This document shows, piece after piece, positions 7,703 through 15,269 of a DNA stretch of 18,590 nucleotides. Position 1 is the first letter of the stretch. Each line of letters opens with the position of its first letter. Where the stretch lies: the NCBI GenBank assembly GCA_046756865.1, contig JBHHXE010000027.1, forward strand, positions 1 through 18,590, in the 5' to 3' direction. The DNA comes from DUAG01 sp046756865. GTDB lineage: Bacteria; Nitrospirota; Nitrospiria; SBBL01; JAADHI01. Made by a program: the position numbers and the translations under genes. The notes below the pieces were generated by a model, which was given only the letters and a program-made list of their open reading frames with translations, was not told the DNA's origin and made no database searches.

Positions 7703-9760
7703 TTGAGAAGATGTTCGTCCCTGGTTTTATTTTTTCTGGTGTCAGCTTTATTTATGCCGGCGGCCGTATTCGCATTCCCCCTGGTTCAGGGTTTGTCTCT
7801 TTCCTTTCCTTTGTTGGAAATGCTGCCTGTTGTGGATAGCGCCGGTTCCGTTTTATCCGAAGAGCAAAACCTCTTGGACCAGGCAAAATCTTATGCTGAT
7901 CAGGGCAATAATGAGCTGGCAAATTCATCTCTGGAGGAATTTTTATTTAAATATCCAAATAGTGATCTCCTGCCGGAGGTTTATCTTCTCCTCAGTGCCA
8001 TCTATACCAGGACGGAACAATTAAAAAGATCCATTGAAGTCCTCAAGACTTTTCTGGATCAGTTTCCGGATGAATCAAGGGCCGGGCAAGTTCGTCTGAT
8101 GCTAACTGACATCTATTTTGATTTGGAAGCCTTCAAGGAAGTCTTCTCCTTCTGGAAGGATATTCCGGGGGAAGAAGATTCCAAAGTAATGGTCTATGGA
8201 AAACTTGTCAAATCCTATTCGGAACGTGAAGATGATCTCAATGCCCTCTTGGTACTGATGGAGAAAGAGGCGCTTGTGAGCGATCCCCTGGAAAACAGTG
8301 TTGTTCGGGAGGATGTTATTTCGATTGTTCGGAATAGACTTGGAGAGGATGACCTTGACTACATCATAAAAGAATTCAAGCCTGAATTTCCGGCAGATGA
8401 GGGGATGATCCGCCTCATAGAGCTTTATGACGGAAGGGAGGATTATTATCGTGGCGGGAGGGAGGTTAAGCGCTTTATTTCTCTTTTTCCGATGCACCCC
8501 TTTGCCCCGCGTGCCCGGAACCTCCTTGAAATCATGAAAGACAGGGCCAAATTAAATCGCTTTTTAATTGGTGTAATGCTCCCCCTTTCCGGAAAGCTTG
8601 CCCCATTTGGGAAGACGGCCCTGAATGGAACGGAGCTAGCACTTCATTTTTTCCGGGAGGAATTGCCGGGGGCTTCGGTCGGTCTGGTAGTGAAAGACCT
8701 TCAAGAGCAGATTCCTCCAGATGAATCAAGAGGCTTTCGCGACCCGTTTCAGGCCGTTATTGAAGACTGGTTGGATGAATATCGTCCAATTGCCGTGGTC
8801 GGTCCTCTCCTTAGCAGAGAAGTTAGCCGTGTTGCGCCGATGGTTGAAAGGGCAGATGTGGCCTTGATTACCCCGGCGGCAACCGCGCGCCGCCTGAGAT
8901 CTCTGGGACGGAATGTTTTTAGAAATGCCGTGACCAACCGCTTTCTCTGCCGCGCGATTGCCGAGTACGCTGTTGTTCATATGTCCCTACGGCATTTTGC
9001 TGTTTTTTTTCCAGACGAGAGGACTGGAGAGCAGTGGGTGTCTTGCTTTTCCAGGGCCGTGTCTGAACTTGGCGGAGAGGTCGTCCACGCCGAATCGTAC
9101 CCGATGAACAACTCTGATTTCTCTCGTCCAATCCTTCGACTGAAAAAAGCCGATCTGGCCCGATATGGCGAAATAGAGGTTGTAGAAAAGATTGCAAAAG
9201 TTGAAGATGAAGAGAAAGAGGACGTGCTGGAGGAGGGCATCGTTCCGGAGAGGGGTGGGACAGCGGAGACGCAGGAGGAGACCCTCTACATACCGGGGAT
9301 AGATGCTATTTTTCTTCCTGGAGATGCCAGGATTACCGGACTGATTATCCCTCAACTTCTTTTTCATGGTTTTGAGGGGGTGACCTTATTGGGGGAAAGA
9401 GGTTGGAACTCTCCTCAATTTTTGAAACTTGTTGGTTCTTACGCTGATGGTGGCGTCTTTGTTGATGGTTTTTTCAAGGACAGTCCCGACACGCTGACCC
9501 AGAGATTTGTTCATGAATATCAGAAGAAATACCACCAGGACCCGGATGTGTTTGCAGCGCAGGCTTTCGATGCTGTGCGCATAATACTTACCGCACTCCA
9601 AGGGGGGGCTTTAAGCCCTGAAGAAATTAGAGAGAGTATCTCCAGTATGACCAACTTTCCGGCTGTTTCTGGTCATATCTACGAAGTCCGCGACGGAGAT
9701 ATGATCAAGAAACCATTTTTTATTGAGATCAACAACAGTCGGTTCATGCAGGTAAATTAA
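7703..9760 (+). CDS. Exported TPR plus periplasmic ligand-binding-fold protein (LpoA-like)
   Basis: The 685-residue protein starts with a signal peptide (about 1-25: a short basic start, hydrophobic LVLFFLVSALF, then an Ala-rich cleavage region). Residues about 55-280 are helical TPR-like repeats such as LLDQAKSYADQGNNELANSS. Residues about 286-680 form a type 1 periplasmic binding fold (IGVMLPLSGKLAPFGKTALN, AVVGPLLSREV, ALITPAATA). This architecture matches penicillin-binding protein activators (LpoA/LppC) and branched-chain amino acid receptor-like proteins. The likely site is the periplasm, with a role in peptidoglycan synthesis or ligand sensing. An acidic, probably disordered insert at about 495-530 interrupts the binding fold. 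The start is TTG at 7703, because ggaga (7692-7696) precedes it and only this start gives a complete signal peptide. No lipobox Cys follows the hydrophobic segment. pycA begins 9 bases after the stop. Confidence 0.82.
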   Translation: MRRCSSLVLFFLVSALFMPAAVFAFPLVQGLSLSFPLLEMLPVVDSAGSVLSEEQNLLDQAKSYADQGNNELANSSLEEFLFKYPNSDLLPEVYLLLSAIYTRTEQLKRSIEVLKTFLDQFPDESRAGQVRLMLTDIYFDLEAFKEVFSFWKDIPGEEDSKVMVYGKLVKSYSEREDDLNALLVLMEKEALVSDPLENSVVREDVISIVRNRLGEDDLDYIIKEFKPEFPADEGMIRLIELYDGREDYYRGGREVKRFISLFPMHPFAPRARNLLEIMKDRAKLNRFLIGVMLPLSGKLAPFGKTALNGTELALHFFREELPGASVGLVVKDLQEQIPPDESRGFRDPFQAVIEDWLDEYRPIAVVGPLLSREVSRVAPMVERADVALITPAATARRLRSLGRNVFRNAVTNRFLCRAIAEYAVVHMSLRHFAVFFPDERTGEQWVSCFSRAVSELGGEVVHAESYPMNNSDFSRPILRLKKADLARYGEIEVVEKIAKVEDEEKEDVLEEGIVPERGGTAETQEETLYIPGIDAIFLPGDARITGLIIPQLLFHGFEGVTLLGERGWNSPQFLKLVGSYADGGVFVDGFFKDSPDTLTQRFVHEYQKKYHQDPDVFAAQAFDAVRIILTALQGGALSPEEIRESISSMTNFPAVSGHIYEVRDGDMIKKPFFIEINNSRFMQVN

Positions 9761-9769
9761 GGGAAATGG

Positions 9770-11236
9770 ATGTTTAAAAAGGTCTTAATTGCAAACCGGG
9801 GAGAGATTGCGCTCCGGATTATTCGGGCATGTAAAGAGCTGTCTATCCGAACCCTGGCCATCCATTCTGAGGTCGATGCGGCTACCCTGTTTGTGAAGAA
9901 TGCCGATGAGGCCTGCTTGGTGGGACCCGGCCCGATTGAAGGGTATCTCAATATTTATCGAATTATTGATCTGGCTAAGCAGAAGGGCGCAGATGCCATC
10001 CATCCGGGGTATGGTTTCCTTGCGGAAAATGCGGAATTTGCTCAGGCCTGTCAGGATAACAATCTCACCTTTATCGGACCTTCCTCAAAGGTGATCCGGA
10101 TGATGGGGGATAAAATCTCCGCCCGGGCAGCCATGAAGCAAGCTGGAGTTCCAATTGTTCCAGGACTGATGGAGCCAATTCAATCCCTGACCGATGCCCG
10201 GAAATTTGCGGATGAAATCGGTTATCCAGTGATGTTAAAGGCCTCAGCAGGTGGCGGTGGGAGAGGTCTTCGTATTTGCAATAATCGGGAGGAGCTCAAT
10301 AAATTTTTCCAGATTGTTCGGTCTGAAGCGAAAATTGCCTTTGGGAAAGACGCTGTTTTTATGGAGAAATTTATCCGCTCTCCCCACCATATCGAAATTC
10401 AGGTTCTCGCGGACAAGATGGGCAATATCACACATTTGGGTGAACGGGATTGTTCTATTCAAAGAAGGCATCAAAAGTTGATCGAGATCGCGCCTTCCCT
10501 TTTACTTGATGAAACGCTTCGGGAGGAGATGGGGAGGATGGCCGTGCGGGCGGCCAGGGCCGTGAATTATGACAGTGCGGGAACGGTTGAATTTCTGGTG
10601 GATTCAGATCGTAACTTCTATTTTTTGGAGATGAACACGCGTATTCAGGTTGAACATACGGTAACAGAAGAGGTCACCGGTATTGATATCGTCAAGGAGA
10701 TGATCCGCGTGGCGGGCGGAAAGCGGCTTACACAGCTTCAGGATGAAATCTTTCTGCGTGGGTATGCGATTGAATGTCGAATTAACGCTGAAGATCCACA
10801 ACGCCAGTTTGTCCCGACACCGGGTGAGATTACCTCGTATTATTCCCCAGGCGGATTCGGGATCCGGATTGACGGCAACATCTTTAAGGGATATGTTGTT
10901 CCGCCATATTATGATTCACTTCTTGCAAAGGTTACGGTTCGCGCAATGAGCTGGTCCGGGGCGGTCCAAAGGATGCAGCGCGCCCTTGATGAGTATGTGA
11001 TCCGAGGAGTGAAAACCACGATTCCTTTTTTGAAGCAGGTGCTGAAGGATCCCGATTTCGAAGAGGGCCGGTTTGACACCTCTTATCTTGAAACACATCT
11101 TGAAAAGTTAAACATTGCGTCGGCGGAGAACGGAATGGATAAGATCATTGCTATTGCCGCGGTAATTGCGGCACACTCCAGGAAAGAAACCAGGCCTCTG
11201 GGTAAAGAGAGGAGAAAGAATCCTATGGGGATCTAG
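9770..11236 (+). CDS. pycA: Pyruvate carboxylase subunit A (biotin carboxylase)
   Basis: This subunit carboxylates the biotin of its partner using ATP and bicarbonate. The 488 residues contain the whole biotin carboxylase fold: N-terminal KKVLIANRGEIALRIIRACK, DAIHPGYGFLAENAEFA, the glycine-rich ATP lid SAGGGGRGLR (159-168), the metal-binding FLEMN (285-289) and the catalytic RIQVEHTVTE (291-300). AccC of fatty-acid synthesis has the same fold. Two things favour pyruvate carboxylase: the next gene is a carboxyltransferase with its own biotin domain, and the C-terminal tail after about residue 455 (MDKIIAIAAVIAAHSRK) is typical of PycA. It could serve both enzymes if no other accC exists. The start has aaggga just upstream. 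Confidence 0.92.
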   Translation: MFKKVLIANRGEIALRIIRACKELSIRTLAIHSEVDAATLFVKNADEACLVGPGPIEGYLNIYRIIDLAKQKGADAIHPGYGFLAENAEFAQACQDNNLTFIGPSSKVIRMMGDKISARAAMKQAGVPIVPGLMEPIQSLTDARKFADEIGYPVMLKASAGGGGRGLRICNNREELNKFFQIVRSEAKIAFGKDAVFMEKFIRSPHHIEIQVLADKMGNITHLGERDCSIQRRHQKLIEIAPSLLLDETLREEMGRMAVRAARAVNYDSAGTVEFLVDSDRNFYFLEMNTRIQVEHTVTEEVTGIDIVKEMIRVAGGKRLTQLQDEIFLRGYAIECRINAEDPQRQFVPTPGEITSYYSPGGFGIRIDGNIFKGYVVPPYYDSLLAKVTVRAMSWSGAVQRMQRALDEYVIRGVKTTIPFLKQVLKDPDFEEGRFDTSYLETHLEKLNIASAENGMDKIIAIAAVIAAHSRKETRPLGKERRKNPMGI

Positions 11237-11292
11237 GATTAGCAAATTTGTAAATGAATGCCGATAAAATGGAACGATAAAGGAGTTGCAGC

Positions 11293-13185
11293 GTGCCCAA
11301 ATTAACGTCAGGAAAAAAGAAACAATCAGGTGCCACCCCAATCCGGATCATGGACACGACGCTTCGTGACGCGCATCAATCGCTCCTTGCCACTCGGCTT
11401 CGGACGGAAGATATGCTCCCGATTGCGGCAAAGATAGACAAAGTGGGATATGCTTCGATTGAGATGTGGGGCGGAGCTACATTTGATGCCTCAATCCGAT
11501 ACCTGAGTGAAGATCCGTGGGAGCGACTCCGAAAATTAAAAAAAGCGATGCCGAAAACGCCGTTTCAGATGTTGCTTCGCGGGCAAAACCTGGTGGGCTA
11601 TCGCCATTACGCGGATGACGTGGTGGAACGCTTTATTGATCGGTCCATCTCCAACGGCATTGATATTCTCCGGATATTTGATGCACTCAATGATTTGAGG
11701 AACCTTAAGATGGCCTTCAAAGCGACACTCAAATACGGGGGGAAGGTCGAGGGTTCTATCTGCTATACCTTGAGTCGCTTCCATAACAATGAACACTTTG
11801 TTGAACTGGCAAAACGATTGGAGGACATGGGCTCCGATGCAATTTGTATCAAAGACATGGCGGGGCTTCTTGCTCCCTATGCTGCGTTTGATCTGGTCTC
11901 CAAGCTGAAAGAGGCCGTCTCTATTCCAATTCACCTTCATAGCCATGATACCAGTGCTATGGCGGTCTCAACCTGTGTCAAGGCGATTGAAGCCGGAGTC
12001 GATATCATTGATACCGCGATCTCTTCATTGGCCTCCGGAACCTCACATCCGCCGGTTGAAACGATTGTGAATATATTCAAGGGGAGTCAATACGACCCCG
12101 ATTTGGATCTGGACCTCCTCACTGAAATTGCCGATTATTTTAAGGAGGTTCGGAAGAAATATGAAGAATTTGAGTCAGATTATACTGGTGTGGATCCTCT
12201 GGTCCTGACTTATCAGATCCCGGGAGGAATGACCTCCAACCTGGCTTTGCAGCTATCCGAACAGCAGGCGCTTGACCGCATGACCGAAGTGCTTGAAGAG
12301 GTTCCCAGGGTACGTGAGGATTTTGGTTTCCCTCCCCTGGTGACGCCTTCCAGCCAGATTGTTGGAACGCAGGCCACGCTCAATGTCCTGACAGGAGAAC
12401 GCTACAAGGTCATCACGACGGAAACGAAAAATTATCTCAAGGGGCTTTATGGAAGGCCCTCCGGCCCGATCAACGAAGAAATCCAGAAAAAAGGCGTCGG
12501 AGGCGAAGAGCGTGTGTCTTGCCGACCGGCTGATCTGATCGAACCTGAATTAGAATCTTCCCGTCTTCAGCTTCGAAAAGAGAATAAGACTGCCGCGAAA
12601 AATATTGAAGACCTGCTGACCTATACCCTGTTTCCCAAAGTGGCCCTTGACTTTTTTGAAAAAAGGGACAATGCTGGAAAGAGGAAAGAAGAAGTCGCTA
12701 AAGAGGGTGTGCCCCTTGAGGATGTTAAGATACGTGAGGCTGCTCCTCTGATTGCGCCAAGCGAATTTCGCGTGAAGGTTCACGGAGAGACCTTCGATGT
12801 GAAGGTCGGGGGGATGGGTTACCCTGGAGAGGGCGGCAGGCCCTATTTTATCTATATAGATGGGCAACTGGAAGAGGTTCTGGTCGAATCCCAACTTGAG
12901 GTGGTCCAGAGCGAAAAAGGAAGAATCGACCCTCAGGCAGGCGGGCGCTCGACGCGTCCGAAAGTTGCTGCGGAAGGGGATGTGACCACGCCGATGCCGG
13001 GGTCGGTTGTTGCGATCAAGGTTCAGGTTGGTGATAAGATCAAGGCGGGACAGGTGGTTCTGGTGATTGAGGCGATGAAGATGCAAAGTGAGGTGCATAC
13101 ACCCCTTGCGGGTGTGGTGAAGGAAATATATGTGAAGGAAGGGGATCGCGTAAACCCAGATGAAGTCCTCGTCCAGGTTGGATAG
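11293..13185 (+). CDS. pycB: Pyruvate carboxylase subunit B (carboxyltransferase plus biotin carrier)
   Basis: This subunit moves CO2 from biotin to pyruvate, giving oxaloacetate for anaplerosis. The 630 residues begin with an HMGL-like TIM barrel: DTTLRDAHQSLLATR with metal ligand Asp21, carbamylated Lys187 in CIKDMAG, and metal-binding His216/His218 in HLHSHDTSAM. A conserved PYC/OADA domain follows (about 310-490). A charged linker then leads to a C-terminal biotinyl domain with the acceptor Lys596 in EAMKMQSEV. The start is GTG at 11293, with aaaggag 7 bases upstream. Oxaloacetate decarboxylase alpha (OadA) is the same architecture. No beta/gamma membrane subunits are visible and a biotin carboxylase is adjacent, so the carboxylating direction is preferred. 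Confidence 0.92.
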   Translation: MPKLTSGKKKQSGATPIRIMDTTLRDAHQSLLATRLRTEDMLPIAAKIDKVGYASIEMWGGATFDASIRYLSEDPWERLRKLKKAMPKTPFQMLLRGQNLVGYRHYADDVVERFIDRSISNGIDILRIFDALNDLRNLKMAFKATLKYGGKVEGSICYTLSRFHNNEHFVELAKRLEDMGSDAICIKDMAGLLAPYAAFDLVSKLKEAVSIPIHLHSHDTSAMAVSTCVKAIEAGVDIIDTAISSLASGTSHPPVETIVNIFKGSQYDPDLDLDLLTEIADYFKEVRKKYEEFESDYTGVDPLVLTYQIPGGMTSNLALQLSEQQALDRMTEVLEEVPRVREDFGFPPLVTPSSQIVGTQATLNVLTGERYKVITTETKNYLKGLYGRPSGPINEEIQKKGVGGEERVSCRPADLIEPELESSRLQLRKENKTAAKNIEDLLTYTLFPKVALDFFEKRDNAGKRKEEVAKEGVPLEDVKIREAAPLIAPSEFRVKVHGETFDVKVGGMGYPGEGGRPYFIYIDGQLEEVLVESQLEVVQSEKGRIDPQAGGRSTRPKVAAEGDVTTPMPGSVVAIKVQVGDKIKAGQVVLVIEAMKMQSEVHTPLAGVVKEIYVKEGDRVNPDEVLVQVG

Positions 13186-13199
13186 GAGGCTTCAGGGAA

Positions 13200-13898
13200 A
13201 TGGATCAAAAGATTCAACAGATTGCGATCATGGCACTCCCGCTGATCTTTGCGGTTACACTTCACGAGGCGGCCCACGCTTGGGTTGCGGATAAAAAGGG
13301 AGACGGCACTGCGCGGATGCTTGGGCGGATCACGCTCAATCCGCTTGCCCACATCGACCCGATTGGGACGGTTCTTATCCCACTAATGATGTTGATGTCA
13401 ACCGGTTTTATTTTCGGGTACGCCAAGCCCGTTCCGGTGAATCCCTTCAATCTCCGGCGTCCCAAGGAAGATATGGCTTGGGTCGCGGCGGCCGGGCCGG
13501 GTATGAATTTATTTCTGGCGGTTGTCAGCGGCATCCTCTATCGTCTGGTCTTGATGATCGATCCAATGTTGTTCAGCCGGGGTTCTCTGGTTTCCGGCTC
13601 GGGAGGGCTGTTCTCCTTTTTTCTTTTTCCCCTAATGCTGATGTTGCACTTTTCCGTGCGAATCAATGTCGTTCTGATGATCTTCAATCTGATTCCAGTC
13701 CCTCCACTCGACGGCGGGCGGGTGTTGGTGGGCCTGCTCCCGGAGCGCCAGTCACGCCTGATCAGACAGATAGAGCCCTACGGGATGCTCGTTATTGTCT
13801 TTCTTATTTTCCTGGATCCTCTCAATTTGATGCCCACTTTTTTCTATCCGCTGGTCTCAGCGGTCGAGACCTATATCTTCGGCCAGAGCATCATTTAG
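13200..13898 (+). CDS. M50 (site-2 type) membrane zinc metalloprotease
   Basis: This is a 232-residue integral membrane protein of the compact site-2 protease family. The zinc-binding HEAAH lies at 22-26 in the first hydrophobic segment, and the third ligand motif PPLDGGR lies at 169-174. Between them come NPLAHIDPIGT and AGPGMNLFLAVVSGILYR, both hallmark blocks. About five hydrophobic segments are visible, and there is no PDZ or CBS domain. Such proteases cut substrates within the membrane; the substrate here is unknown. It starts 14 bases after the pycB stop, with aggagg at 13184-13189 overlapping that stop, so it probably ends the same operon. Its stop lies 8 bases from the stop of the convergent small gene. 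Confidence 0.9.
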   Translation: MDQKIQQIAIMALPLIFAVTLHEAAHAWVADKKGDGTARMLGRITLNPLAHIDPIGTVLIPLMMLMSTGFIFGYAKPVPVNPFNLRRPKEDMAWVAAAGPGMNLFLAVVSGILYRLVLMIDPMLFSRGSLVSGSGGLFSFFLFPLMLMLHFSVRINVVLMIFNLIPVPPLDGGRVLVGLLPERQSRLIRQIEPYGMLVIVFLIFLDPLNLMPTFFYPLVSAVETYIFGQSII

Positions 13899-13906
13899 TT
13901 CCTGGT

Positions 13907-14068
13907 CTAGTCACGTTCCGGTTCGGCTGATCCCTGCCGGTGGACGACCTTATCTTCGTCGAAGATTTCCCGCATTTCATTGGCCATTTCCTCTGCGTCA
14001 TCCGGTACAATCCGAAGTGGTATATTGAAGCTCCCTTCCTTCTTTTTAGGTTCTTTTTTTTCAGACAT
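13907..14068 (-). CDS. Small charged protein, 53 residues, unrecognised
   Basis: The protein opens MSEKKEPKKKEGSFNIPLRI and continues with an acidic, helix-prone part (DDAEEMANEMREIFDEDK). It ends in a polar tail. The N-terminus is Lys-rich and likely flexible. No cysteine, signal peptide or membrane segment is present. The start is well supported: aaggag (complement of 14075-14080) sits 6 bases before the ATG. It lies about 50 bases downstream of the hairpin-rich RNA region on the same strand and could be that RNA's expressed cargo. I do not recognise the family and assign no function. The short length makes it easy to miss. Confidence 0.65.
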   Translation of the reverse strand: MSEKKEPKKKEGSFNIPLRIVPDDAEEMANEMREIFDEDKVVHRQGSAEPERD

Positions 14069-14119
14069 GATGGACTCCTTCTCTAAATAACATAAGGCGG
14101 TTTAGGCCAAGCAGGGAAT

Positions 14120-14422
14120 AATAGACCCGGAAGCAGACCGATCGATCTCAAGGCGGCTACAGCATCCGCGCTTCCGGGTCACGGCGGCGCTGGGGAACAT
14201 CGCCCCAAGCGTCACATTCTGTGCTGTGTGACCGTCCTGTCAGGGCGTCGCCACCTCACATGCCGTAGGATTCATACTGCCCACTGGACCACCTCCTTTC
14301 CCCGACGTGGAAACTTGACGGCAGAGCCCAGACCCTGCCCAGCCCTGTAAACGGCTCGCCGAGCGCCGATCCAGGGATGCCCCTGCCTAAGCAGAGACCA
14401 GGAGGGGTGTGTGGCCCCTCCT
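14120..14422 (-). ncRNA. Putative structured RNA or long leader, family unrecognised
   Basis: The region 14069-14560 between the small gene and maf holds a GC-rich block dense in hairpins. From its 5' end on the minus strand: ggagggg/cccctcc (14401-14407 with 14415-14421); cagg-g/ccctg (14372-14376 with 14343-14347) enclosing a cggc/gccg hairpin; gtcaca/tgtgac (14211-14216 with 14227-14232); cgct-gggg/cccc-a-agcg (14188-14195 with 14203-14211); and an 11-bp stem (14124-14134 with 14170-14180) with an inner gcgg/ccgc pair. The 5' end fits the extended -10 box just upstream. The 11-bp stem is followed on this strand by tattatt, a weak terminator-like tail. Strand choice rests on the promoter, the internal ORF and the downstream gene. 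A plus-strand RNA ending at the ggagggg hairpin plus TTTGTT is the alternative. Confidence 0.5.
14240..14284 (-). CDS. 14-codon ORF inside the structured RNA
   Basis: On the minus strand an ideal ribosome-binding site, aggagg (complement of 14292-14297), lies 7 bases before GTG. The ORF reads MGSMNPTACEVATP and then TGA. An internal ATG at 14275 is an alternative start. The ORF sits within a stem formed by gtcc/ggac and gggc/gccc flanks, so folding could hide or expose its start. It may be a leader peptide that senses translation, a small functional peptide, or a chance ORF in structured RNA. I do not recognise the peptide. Confidence 0.35.
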   Translation of the reverse strand: MGSMNPTACEVATP

Positions 14423-14427
14423 TTGTT
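14401..14427 (+). terminator. Hairpin with short T-run, possible rightward terminator
   Basis: A perfect 7-bp stem (ggagggg, 7-base loop, cccctcc) is followed by tttgtt. Read rightwards, this is a modest intrinsic terminator. It lies about 500 bases after the M50 protease gene and before the leftward maf. Read leftwards, it is the first hairpin of the putative structured RNA. It may serve both. Confidence 0.35.
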
Positions 14428-14428
14428 C

Positions 14429-14437
14429 AATATAGCA
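14429..14437 (-). promoter_or_regulatory. Extended -10 promoter element for the structured RNA
   Basis: The minus strand reads TGC-TATATT here, an extended -10 box that needs little from a -35 box; none is clear. Transcription would start near 14422, at the foot of the ggagggg hairpin. The rest of 14438-14560 up to the maf stop holds only the palindrome ggtttaaacc at 14513-14522, of unknown meaning. Confidence 0.4.
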
Positions 14438-14560
14438 CAACATCCATGATTCCGCGATTACCGAATAAGAATCCGCAAAATGCCATAAATGGTACATGAT
14501 GGTTAGGAGATTGGTTTAAACCTATACCTGTTTTCAAAAGAATATTTACCGAGCGGGGTG

Positions 14561-15199
14561 TTAGAAGCTAAGCCAGTTCAGAAAGCCTTTTTTTCGGTAT
14601 AGACGTTCAACATCCAGAGGAAAATGAATATTTCGGTGCCGGAGGAAGTTGGAAATGGCACGGAGCGGCAGACCGACCGCGGCGAGATAATCCCCCTGGA
14701 GACTGTCAATGAGCTTTCGGCCCTCTCCCTGGATGGAGTAGGCTCCCGCTTTGTCCATAGCCTCTCCCACTGAAACATAATGGTCGATCTCATCCAGGTC
14801 GATCCGGCGCATTTGGATTTTGATTTTCTCAACGGTGATGTCTACTGCGTGATTGCGGGGGTCGATCAAGGCGACCGCGGTCCAGATATGATGCTTGCGC
14901 CCCTGCAATCTGAGTAGCGTTTTTTTTGCATCCTCAGGCCCTGAGGGTTTCCCGATCTTTCCCTCTGCATCTTCAATGAGGGTGTCGCTTCCGATGATAA
15001 TGCTTTGCGGGAAAGAGGCCTTTATCGATTTGGCTTTTCCTACTGCAAATGAAATGGCGTCTTCTTTTGCTGTACGTGAGTCATCCCAATGTTCTTCGAA
15101 GTCGGGAGAAGCGATCTCGTAAGGGATGCCAAGAAGCGACAGAATTTCTTTTCTGCGAATGGACGTGGAGGCAAGAACGATTTGGGGAGTCGGCTTCAT
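14561..15199 (-). CDS. maf: Maf-family nucleoside triphosphate pyrophosphatase
   Basis: Maf proteins hydrolyse dTTP/UTP or modified nucleotides to monophosphates, cleaning the nucleotide pool. The 212 residues show the family blocks: LASTSIRRKEIL (9-20, substrate-binding Ser/Arg), SPDFEE, IIIGSDTLI with catalytic Asp72, GKPSGPEDAKKTL, and DKAGAYSIQGEGRKLI (149-164). The middle wording fits the YhdE-type dTTP/UTP pyrophosphatase best, but subtype is uncertain. No clear Shine-Dalgarno sequence precedes the ATG. It lies 70 bases downstream of dus on the same strand and is probably cotranscribed with it. Confidence 0.9.
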   Translation of the reverse strand: MKPTPQIVLASTSIRRKEILSLLGIPYEIASPDFEEHWDDSRTAKEDAISFAVGKAKSIKASFPQSIIIGSDTLIEDAEGKIGKPSGPEDAKKTLLRLQGRKHHIWTAVALIDPRNHAVDITVEKIKIQMRRIDLDEIDHYVSVGEAMDKAGAYSIQGEGRKLIDSLQGDYLAAVGLPLRAISNFLRHRNIHFPLDVERLYRKKGFLNWLSF

Positions 15200-15269
15200 G
15201 TTTGAGTATGCATCGCGGGGGCAGTCCGCGCTGCTCTGCAGCAGTGAGCTTCAATCGTGTCCGGTTGCA

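Noticed and set aside
9770..11236. AccC of acetyl-CoA carboxylase only
   Set aside because: The adjacent biotin-bearing carboxyltransferase and the C-terminal helical tail favour pyruvate carboxylase; a dual role cannot be excluded.
14090..14430. RNase P RNA, 6S RNA, SRP RNA or tmRNA
   Set aside because: The conserved cores I know (the GAGGAAAGUCC region of RNase P, the GGAAG-type SRP tip in its context, the tRNA-like T arm of tmRNA) are not seen on either strand.
15200..15269. Small hairpins between dus and maf as a regulatory RNA
   Set aside because: Stems are only about 5 bp with no T-run or supporting signal.
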